Shown piece after piece: positions 7,861-13,761 of a stretch of 37,255 bases of DNA; position 1 is the first letter of the stretch; every line of letters begins with the position of its first letter. Under the pieces are notes generated by a model. The model did not search any database. It saw nothing but the letters and a program-made list of their open reading frames with translations, and was not told where the DNA came from. The stretch covers positions 1-37,255 of the forward strand of contig NZ_JAGXJW010000039.1 in the NCBI RefSeq assembly GCF_019091135.1, read 5' to 3'. Made by a program: the position numbers and the translations under genes. This stretch comes from Cohnella sp. GbtcB17 (lineage in GTDB: Bacteria > Bacillota > Bacilli > Paenibacillales > Paenibacillaceae).

Positions 7861-8919
7861 ATGGAAGTATTTCAAGGCGGCAAGACGCAGAAGACGTACC
7901 AGATGCCGCAGCTGCCCAAGCGCACGTGGCGGCTTATCGTTCTCGGCATCGTCGCGGTCATCGTCGTCTGGATCGGCTCGACGACGTTCTACACGGTGCA
8001 GGAGCAGGAGCAAGCGGCGATTCTGACGTTCGGCAAGTATACGGCGACGCAGGAGAAGCCGGGTCTGCACTTCAAGCTGCCTTCGCCGGTCCAGCGGGTC
8101 GTGAAGGTGCCGGCCAACCTGACGCAGAAGCTGCACATCGGCTACCGAGAGGACAGCGGCGGGAAGGTGACGCCGGTCGAATCCGAAGCGCTCATGATCA
8201 CGGGCGACGAGAACATCGTCTCCGCCGACGCGGTCATCGAGTGGAGGGTGGCCAACATCCGCGACTATTTGTACAACATCGACGATCCGGAGCAGTTCCT
8301 GCGGAATTCGGCCAGCGCGGCGATTCGTTCCGTGATGGGCGCAACCAAGCTGGATTACGCGATCACGGAAGGCAAGACGGTCATCCAGACCGACGTCAAG
8401 AAAAAGCTTGAAGAGGTTCAGGAGAAGTACGGCACGGGCATTCATATCATCGACCTGAAGTTCCAGGATATCGAACCGCCCGAGGGCCAGGTGCAGACGG
8501 CGTTCAAGGAAGTCACCAATGCGCGCGAGGAGAAGAACACGAAGATCAACCAGGCGCAGAAGTACGTGAACGACCGGCTCCCCAAGGCGCGGGGAGAGGC
8601 GCAGGCACTCATCGAGCAGGCGGAGGCGCAGAAGAAGTCGCGGATTCTGAACGCGCAGGGCGACGTGGCGCAATTTAATGCCGTTTACAATGAATATGCT
8701 AAAAATCCGGAAGTCACCGCCGACCGCCTCGTGCTCGAGACGCTTGAGCAGATTTTGCCGAACGCCAAGGTCATCGTGACCGACGGCAGCGGGGATACGG
8801 TGAACTACCTGCCGCTCGACAGCTTCCTCAAAAACAGCGGCGCCAAGTCGACGACTTCAGGCGGCACGGGCGGTACTACGACGCAGCCTAACGCAGGCCA
8901 AGGAGGTGCCGGACAATGA
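7861..8919 (+). CDS. hflK: HflK-type SPFH/band 7 membrane protein
   Basis: 352 residues. One membrane segment near 23-43 (LIVLGIVAVIVVWIGSTTFY) follows a short cytoplasmic tail; then a band 7/SPFH domain (VQEQEQAAILTFGKY...PGLHFKLPSPVQRV) and a coiled coil (about 215-280, AREEKNTKINQAQKYV). HflK and HflC form a large ring in the membrane that encloses and restrains the FtsH protease in Proteobacteria. The C-terminal tail is low-complexity Gly/Thr. Start: ATG at 7861 with GGGAGGGG at proper spacing; the longer frame to 7798 has no ribosome binding site. Its stop overlaps the start of hflC (ATGA), a clear operon. Confidence 0.9.
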   Translation: MEVFQGGKTQKTYQMPQLPKRTWRLIVLGIVAVIVVWIGSTTFYTVQEQEQAAILTFGKYTATQEKPGLHFKLPSPVQRVVKVPANLTQKLHIGYREDSGGKVTPVESEALMITGDENIVSADAVIEWRVANIRDYLYNIDDPEQFLRNSASAAIRSVMGATKLDYAITEGKTVIQTDVKKKLEEVQEKYGTGIHIIDLKFQDIEPPEGQVQTAFKEVTNAREEKNTKINQAQKYVNDRLPKARGEAQALIEQAEAQKKSRILNAQGDVAQFNAVYNEYAKNPEVTADRLVLETLEQILPNAKVIVTDGSGDTVNYLPLDSFLKNSGAKSTTSGGTGGTTTQPNAGQGGAGQ

Positions 8920-9788
8920 ACACCCGTAAATGGATCCTGACCGGGGTCGGCGCGCTGTTGCTTATCATTCTCCTCTCCGGCTCCATGTTCGTCGTCGGCG
9001 AGGGACAGTACAAGGTCGTGCTCAAGTTCGGCGAGGCGACGCGCATTCACCAGTCTCCCGGCATTCATTTTAAAATACCGTTTATCGAGTCCGTGCGCAC
9101 GCTCCCCAAGTACCAGCGCATCTACGACAGCCAGCCGACGACGATTCTGACCAAAGACAAGAAGCCGATCATCGTCGACAATTACTCGGTATGGCGCATC
9201 GACGATCCGCATCGCTTCCTGCGATCGCTGCAGACCGTGTCTGCAGCTGAGGGACGCATCGGCGACGCCGTCTACAACGCGGTGCGGCGCAAGCTGTCGG
9301 AGATCGAATACGGCAGCATTATCAGCGAGACGACGGCGCGGGGCGACATCAACGACGAGATCACCCAGATGGTCAAGGACGTCGCGGCGAATCAGAACTA
9401 CGGCATCGACATCATCGACGTGCGCATCAAGAAGACGGACCTGCCGGAGGAGAACAAGCAGAGCGTCTACAACCGCATGATCTCGGATCGGCAGTCAATC
9501 GCGGCCGGCTATCTGTCCGAGGGCGACGAGCAGTCGCGCAAGGTGACGTCCAACGCGGACCGTCAGGCGCAGGAGCTCATCGCGCAGGCCGAGGCGGATG
9601 CCAAGAAGATCGTGGCCGAGGGCGAGAAGGAAGCGGCGCGCATCTACAACGAGGCGTACGGCAAGGATCCGAAGTTTTACAAGCTGTATCGCACGCTGCA
9701 GAGCTACACGACGACGTTCAAGGGCGAGCCGGTCATCATGCTGCCTGCGGATTCGCCGTACACGCGGATCCTGCTGGGCGAGCGGTAA
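8916..9788 (+). CDS. hflC: HflC-type SPFH/band 7 membrane protein
   Basis: 290 residues. N-terminal membrane segment at about 6-27, then the SPFH domain with the HflC hallmark EGQYKVVLKFGEA...PGIHFKIPFIESV. The second half is a helical coiled coil (QAEADAKKIVAEGEKEAARIY), ending with the HflC-type SPYTRILL near the terminus. AAGGAGG lies within the end of hflK and the ATG overlaps the hflK stop by four bases, so translation is probably coupled. It would assemble with HflK as an alternating hetero-oligomer. No ftsH is in the window. Confidence 0.9.
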   Translation: MNTRKWILTGVGALLLIILLSGSMFVVGEGQYKVVLKFGEATRIHQSPGIHFKIPFIESVRTLPKYQRIYDSQPTTILTKDKKPIIVDNYSVWRIDDPHRFLRSLQTVSAAEGRIGDAVYNAVRRKLSEIEYGSIISETTARGDINDEITQMVKDVAANQNYGIDIIDVRIKKTDLPEENKQSVYNRMISDRQSIAAGYLSEGDEQSRKVTSNADRQAQELIAQAEADAKKIVAEGEKEAARIYNEAYGKDPKFYKLYRTLQSYTTTFKGEPVIMLPADSPYTRILLGER

Positions 9789-9854
9789 AGGCGCGATTCG
9801 GGTAGAGCCTTCTGGCATACGGGTAAATAAACACCACAGAGGGAGGCGATGCGG

Positions 9855-10811
9855 ATGAGGCTATACGGTACGATGGGCAAGGCGGGACTGGCGTTGCTGC
9901 TGGCGATCGGGCTGGCTGCGCCGGCGCCCGGCGGCGCGGGTTCCGTAGCGGCGGCAGGGACCGCCGCTGCGAATGCCATCGTCGACGGCAAGCCCGTCGT
10001 CTTCGCGGAGGCGGCGCCGGTCATCCAGGCGGGGCGCATGCTCGTGCCCGCCCGCGCGCTGCTCGAAGCGATGGGCGCGCGCATGGCATGGGACCCGGAC
10101 GCCCGGGTCGTGACCGCGACGATGGAGGCGGCACAGGGCGCCAGGACCGTGCTGAAGCTGAAGATCGGCTCGCCGTACGTGCAGCGGACGGTGACCGACG
10201 CCTCAGGCAAGGCGTCCGCCGACGTCGTGGAGCTCGACGTCGCCGCGCAGCTGCTGTCGGACAGCACGATGATTCCGCTGCGGGCGAGCGCGGAGCTGAC
10301 CGGACATGCGCTCAAATGGCGGCAGGCGACCAAGACCGCCGTCATCTCGCAGCCCGACGCGGGCGTTGCGCCGGAGATGACGTTTAAGCAGTACGGGCTC
10401 TCCGGCGAGCTGTTCAAGCTGTCGAACGAGGAGATCGAGGCGTTTTTCCGGACCAACGACGTTCGCGCGCGGCACGGCAAGACCAAGCCGTTCGCGCTCA
10501 GCGTGCCGTTGTCCCTGGTCGCGCGCCTGAAGTCCGCCGATATGGGCGAACAGGGATACTTCAGCCACGACTCTCCGACCTACGGCGACCCGTTCGAGAT
10601 GATGCGTGAGCAGGGGATCAAGTACCGGTCGGCGGCGGAGAACATCGCGGCAGGGCAGGAGACGCCTGCATCGGTCGTGGCCGCCTGGGAGAACAGCCCG
10701 GGCCATCTGAAGAACATGCTCGGCGACTACGAGCAGATCGGCATCGGCTATGCGTACTATACGGATTCCGATTATCGCAGCTATTGGACGCAGCAATTTA
10801 TAAGTTCGTGA
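9855..10811 (+). CDS. Secreted stalk-domain plus CAP (SCP/PR1) domain protein
   Basis: 318 residues. Signal-peptide-like N-terminus (MGKAGLALLLAIGLAAPAPG). Residues about 42-165 form a copper-amine-oxidase N-terminal-like stalk domain (IVDGKPVVFAEAAPVIQAGR, LVPARALLEAMGA), a wall- or surface-associating module common in Paenibacillus. Residues about 190-316 are a CAP domain of the YkwD type: GYFSHDSPTYGDP with His238, AENIAAG with Glu262, NSPGHLKNML with His284 and the closing YWTQQF. CAP proteins are extracellular; their activity in bacteria is not settled. The start is the ATG at 9855, eight bases from GGAGG; an ATG at 9849 is too close. It precedes a bidirectional terminator. Confidence 0.85.
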   Translation: MRLYGTMGKAGLALLLAIGLAAPAPGGAGSVAAAGTAAANAIVDGKPVVFAEAAPVIQAGRMLVPARALLEAMGARMAWDPDARVVTATMEAAQGARTVLKLKIGSPYVQRTVTDASGKASADVVELDVAAQLLSDSTMIPLRASAELTGHALKWRQATKTAVISQPDAGVAPEMTFKQYGLSGELFKLSNEEIEAFFRTNDVRARHGKTKPFALSVPLSLVARLKSADMGEQGYFSHDSPTYGDPFEMMREQGIKYRSAAENIAAGQETPASVVAAWENSPGHLKNMLGDYEQIGIGYAYYTDSDYRSYWTQQFISS

Positions 10812-10828
10812 TGACGAAAACGGGCAAA

Positions 10829-10857
10829 AAGGCCGGCCTCCGAGGAGCGCCGGCCTT
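10829..10857. terminator. Bidirectional terminator between the CAP gene and the DUF4183 gene
   Basis: AAGGCCGGC (10829-10837) pairs perfectly with GCCGGCCTT (10849-10857). It has CTTTCT on the right for the plus-strand gene and TTTTTG on the left for the minus-strand gene ending at 10873. Confidence 0.85.
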
Positions 10858-10872
10858 CTTTCTGTCGCTGGA

Positions 10873-11283
10873 TCAGGTGATGACGGTGATCGTCGGCGCC
10901 GAGATGGCCGGCGGCGTCGTCAATGTCGAGGCGCTGCCGAACGTGCTGACCTCGAGCAAGACGGGCGTGCCTTCGGCCAGATCTCCGGTTGCCAGCACCA
11001 GGCTGGCGGTGGTCAGCGTGGACAGGCCGCCTTGCTGCAGAATTCCGTTAACGTAGACGTTGTAGTAGCCGTCGGTCGGCGGGGCGGGCAGCGCGGCCAC
11101 CGGATCGTCGGCGTCGTCGAGGAAGCTGGCCGCGGGAATTGTCGTCACGCCGCCTGCGATCATTGCGGCCGTGATTGCGGCATAGTAACGCGCCACGGTC
11201 GGGGTGACCGTTGTCGCAATGACGCCGCCGGTAGCCACGGGCGCGCTGGCGATGGCGGTGATGACGGGTTTGATGACGGGCAT
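10873..11283 (-). CDS. DUF4183 domain protein
   Basis: 136 residues. The N-terminus is a run of short hydrophobic/Pro-Val motifs (MPVIKPVITAIASAPV), then the DUF4183 domain: TVARYYAA, then YYNVYVNGILQQGG, then EGTPVLLEVSTF. DUF4183 is found in spore-forming Bacilli, often at the C-terminus of collagen-like surface proteins; a role as a trimerising or surface module is suspected, not shown. The ATG at 11283 lies eight bases after AAGGAGG; a GTG at 11292 is also in frame but too close. Its neighbour on the other strand carries the same domain at the end of a Gly-X-Y stalk, so the two probably act on the same spore or cell-surface layer. Confidence 0.8.
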   Translation of the reverse strand: MPVIKPVITAIASAPVATGGVIATTVTPTVARYYAAITAAMIAGGVTTIPAASFLDDADDPVAALPAPPTDGYYNVYVNGILQQGGLSTLTTASLVLATGDLAEGTPVLLEVSTFGSASTLTTPPAISAPTITVIT

Positions 11284-11443
11284 TGCATTCACCTCCTTGG
11301 GCCGAACGGTTTGCCTTGCGTGTCTCGGCTCTACTTACAGTACATGCTGTAGCAGGCCGGCGGGATACGGCAGATCGACCGCGTCATCCGGCTTATCTTG
11401 CGGCGGAGGGAGCAATCGCGGCCTCTCCCCGCTAACGGCCCAA

Positions 11444-11472
11444 CGCGGGCGCGTAGGGCGCTGCATACAATA
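11444..11472 (+). promoter_or_regulatory. Candidate sigma-K-type promoter of the collagen-like gene
   Basis: CATACAATA at 11464-11472 fits the sigma-K -10 consensus CATANNNTA exactly, and an AACG about 18 bp upstream could serve as the loose -35 (mAC). It lies 86 bp before the start codon. Sigma-K is the late mother-cell factor for spore coat and exosporium genes, which fits a collagen-like protein. The -35 is poor evidence on its own. Confidence 0.45.
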
Positions 11473-11557
11473 GGCTGACGGCAGACGCGGATAAGCCGGT
11501 TCGGCTGTCGGGGCGAGCCATGTAGAGGAAGCGCACCGGGAAAGGGGAGAGACGATC

Positions 11558-12433
11558 ATGGGGACGACGAGCCTTCGATGCAAGCGAGCCAGGAAAAAGA
11601 GAGAACGCACGGTTTGGCGGCGTTCCCGCTCCTGCAGCGCGTGCAAAAACCGGGAAAGCGTTCGTCGACGCTGCCCGGCAGCGCGGCGGCAGAGGCGATC
11701 GCGCGATCGCCGCATACGGCCGGGGGCGACGGGGAACGGCGGCGGAACGCTGGGAGCCCAGGGAGAGCAAGGCATGCAGGGAGTACAGGGCGCGCGGGGC
11801 GATGCGGGGCTGCAGGGAATTCAGGGCTTGCGCGGCGACCCCGGACAGCGCGGCGAGCAGGGCCTGCCCGGACCGGCAGGGCCGGCAGGGGAGATTGGTC
11901 CGGCAGGTCCGCCGGGAGCGCCCGGTCCTGCCGGCGCTCCCGGAGCCCAAGGCGCGACGGGACCGGCGGGGCCCCCGGGGCCGAGCGGGGAGCCCGGACC
12001 CGCTGGACCGCCCGGCGCGCCCGGACCCGCGGGACCGACAGGCGCGCCCGGACCCGCGGGACCGACAGGCGCTACCGGTCCCGCAGGTCCGACAGGCGCT
12101 ACCGGTCCCGCAGGTCCGCCGGGACCGCTGCCTACCGGCATTGCCGTTCGCCCGGTCAGCCTGCTGTATCTGGCCTTTTTAGAAGAAAGCACAAGCGACC
12201 CGGTCACGCTCGACGCCGGCCAGTTCACGGTAGATGGCGTGCCGGCGGCGCAATTCGAAGGACTGGGCCCGAGCGCCTATTCGATGCTGTATGTGAACGG
12301 TATGCCGCAGGAGCAGGATCTTTACGCGCTGACCTCCTCGGCCTTGACGATCGACCCCGAAGGCACGACGATTTTGGCCGGGACGCCGATTATGGTGCAG
12401 ATCGTCAACTTTTCCGTGGAGATCACCGCGTAG
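11558..12433 (+). CDS. Collagen-like (Gly-X-Y) surface protein with C-terminal DUF4183
   Basis: 291 residues in the annotated frame. Residues 66 to about 190 are roughly 41 uninterrupted Gly-X-Y triplets, first Gln-rich (GAQGEQGMQGVQG), then Pro-rich (GPAGPTGATGPAG). After the stalk comes a DUF4183 domain (LLYLAFLEEST, AYSMLYVNGMPQEQDLY, AGTPIMVQIVNF). Proteins of this build form trimeric filaments on the spore surface, as BclA does. The ATG at 11558 has AAAGGGGAGAG upstream. The first ~55 residues are unusually Arg/Lys/Cys rich (CKRARKKRERTVWRRSR) and may result from frameshifts; see findings. Three 27-bp repeats (12037-12117), two of them identical, lie inside the stalk. Confidence 0.8.
   Translation: MGTTSLRCKRARKKRERTVWRRSRSCSACKNRESVRRRCPAARRQRRSRDRRIRPGATGNGGGTLGAQGEQGMQGVQGARGDAGLQGIQGLRGDPGQRGEQGLPGPAGPAGEIGPAGPPGAPGPAGAPGAQGATGPAGPPGPSGEPGPAGPPGAPGPAGPTGAPGPAGPTGATGPAGPTGATGPAGPPGPLPTGIAVRPVSLLYLAFLEESTSDPVTLDAGQFTVDGVPAAQFEGLGPSAYSMLYVNGMPQEQDLYALTSSALTIDPEGTTILAGTPIMVQIVNFSVEITA
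12037..12117 (+). repeat. 27-bp in-frame tandem repeat in the collagen stalk
   Basis: Units start at 12037, 12064 and 12091 with GACAGGCGC. The second and third are identical over 27 bp; the first differs at wobble and a few other positions. Each unit encodes three triplets (GPTGATGPA type). Such repeats expand and contract by slippage, changing stalk length. Confidence 0.85.
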
Positions 12434-12444
12434 CGAGGCAGCCG

Positions 12445-13224
12445 TTATCGTCCGATGCCTTCCCAGACCGAATCGTCCAGCTCGAGCAGCACGGGACAGT
12501 GATCGCTGCCCATGACGGCGCAGTCGATCGACGCTTCCCGCACGAAGGGGGCGAGCCGCGCGGATACGAGGAAGTAGTCGATACGCCATCCGACATTGCG
12601 TGCCCGGACGCCCGGCATATAGGACCACCAGGAGTACACGTCGGTCCGGTCCGGGTACAGATGGCGGAACGTATCGATAAACCCCGCGTCCAGCAGCTCG
12701 CTCATTTTCGCGCGCTCCTCGTCAGTGAAACCTGCGTTGCCGCGGTTCGGCTTCGGATTTTTCAGATCGATCTCCTCGTGCGCGACGTTCAAGTCGCCGC
12801 AGACGACGACGGGCTTGACCGCATCGAGCTCGGTCAAATATCGGCGGAACCGGTCTTCCCACGCCAGCCGCAGATCAAGGCGGGACAAGTCCCTGCGGGC
12901 GTTCGGCGTGTATACGTTGACCAGGTAGAAGCCTTCGAACTCCAGCGTCAGAATACGGCCTTCCTCCTCGGCGTCCTCTTCGATCCCGTACCGCACCGAC
13001 AACGGCTTGCGCTTCGAGAACACCGCGGTGCCGGAGTAGCCTTTTTGCTGCGCATAATTCCAATATTGAACGTACCGCTCTCCGTGATCCACGTCGAGCT
13101 GGCCCTCCTGGAGCTTCGTCTCCTGCACGCAGAACAGATCCGCGTCCAGTGCGTCGAAATATTCGCCGAACCCTTTGTTCACCGCGGCCCGCAGTCCGTT
13201 CACGTTCCATGACGCCAGTTTCAT
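12445..13224 (-). CDS. exoA: Exodeoxyribonuclease III / AP endonuclease
   Basis: 259 residues, Mg-dependent nuclease of the ExoIII/APE1 family, used in base excision repair to cut at abasic sites and trim 3' ends. Motifs in order: MKLASWNVNGLRA (Asn7), FCVQETKLQEGQ (metal ligand Glu35), NVYTPNARRDLSRL, CGDLNVAHEEIDL, GFTDEER, WRIDYFLVS and GSDHCPVLLEL with the catalytic His. Length and motifs match B. subtilis ExoA closely. The ATG at 13224 has AAGGAGAC upstream. It lies only 12 bp from the end of the convergent collagen-like gene, with no clear hairpin between them. Confidence 0.97.
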   Translation of the reverse strand: MKLASWNVNGLRAAVNKGFGEYFDALDADLFCVQETKLQEGQLDVDHGERYVQYWNYAQQKGYSGTAVFSKRKPLSVRYGIEEDAEEEGRILTLEFEGFYLVNVYTPNARRDLSRLDLRLAWEDRFRRYLTELDAVKPVVVCGDLNVAHEEIDLKNPKPNRGNAGFTDEERAKMSELLDAGFIDTFRHLYPDRTDVYSWWSYMPGVRARNVGWRIDYFLVSARLAPFVREASIDCAVMGSDHCPVLLELDDSVWEGIGR

Positions 13225-13317
13225 CGTATAGTCTCCTTCGTCGATCGTCGCTTTTCTACAATTCTACCTGCTGTCGCCGATCCGTGTCGAATGGAACTAT
13301 CATTCATGCGATAGAGG

Positions 13318-13333
13318 TGTGATAAATGTCACA
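13318..13333. promoter_or_regulatory. FNR/CRP-type palindrome TGTGA-N6-TCACA
   Basis: TGTGATAAATGTCACA matches the consensus for B. subtilis FNR (and E. coli CRP) half sites in all ten positions. Its centre (13325.5) is 41.5 bp before the start point expected from the -10 at 13355-13360, the standard place for an activator of class II promoters. Confidence 0.65.
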
Positions 13334-13354
13334 TACAGCGTCGTCGGCTCGGTG

Positions 13355-13360
13355 TATATA
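13355..13360 (+). promoter_or_regulatory. -10 element of the STAS/GGDEF-EAL operon
   Basis: TATATA, with expected start near 13367 and a leader of about 70 bp. The -35 position (CATACA, 13332-13337) is poor, as is common where an activator binds at -41.5. Confidence 0.5.
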
Positions 13361-13435
13361 AGAAAAAGCTACCTAAATATGCCGGTGTCTGTCGGTTCGG
13401 GTCACACGGCTGTCGACGCCCGCGGGAGGTTCGTC

Positions 13436-13735
13436 ATGAAGTGCGATATCAGGCGAGAGGAAGGCACGGTCGCGATCGTGCCGTCGGGCAGGATCGGCGT
13501 AGCCGAGGCGGTGGAGCTCCGGCACAGGCTGTTTCCCGAGTTAACGGTCGGCGTCCTGGACGTCTCGCTTCGAATGGGCGAGGTCACGGACCTGGACAGC
13601 TCGGGGCTTGGCCTGCTGCTGGCCTTGAGGAACCTGTGCGCGGACATCGGAGCGACGTTCGAAATCAGAGACGCGGGCGCCTGGCTGGAGCCTAAGCTTG
13701 ACGCCGTCGGGCTGCTCTCGCGTAAGACGACATAG
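13436..13735 (+). CDS. STAS-domain (anti-anti-sigma factor-like) protein
   Basis: 99 residues, a single STAS domain of the SpoIIAA/RsbV type: VAIVPSGRIGVAEAVELRHR, then VLDVSLRMGEVTDLDSSGLGLLLAL. The DSSGLG motif includes the serine that partner kinases phosphorylate in this family. The protein is cytoplasmic and would bind a partner protein rather than act as an enzyme. The start is the ATG at 13436, six bases after GGGAGG; the frame runs open to 13319 but that part is the leader holding the FNR-type site. It lies 26 bp before a PAS-GGDEF-EAL gene, so it may regulate or be regulated by c-di-GMP signalling. No RsbW-like kinase gene is in the window. Confidence 0.85.
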   Translation: MKCDIRREEGTVAIVPSGRIGVAEAVELRHRLFPELTVGVLDVSLRMGEVTDLDSSGLGLLLALRNLCADIGATFEIRDAGAWLEPKLDAVGLLSRKTT

Positions 13736-13761
13736 GAAAGCGGCATCGGGGAGGCATGGGC

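Noticed and set aside
11578..13212. 544-codon plus-strand frame overlapping the collagen-like gene and exoA
   Set aside because: It is a shadow frame: most of it is antisense to exoA and off-frame through the Gly-X-Y repeats. Only its first ~50 codons look protein-like, which is treated in the findings as a possible frameshift.
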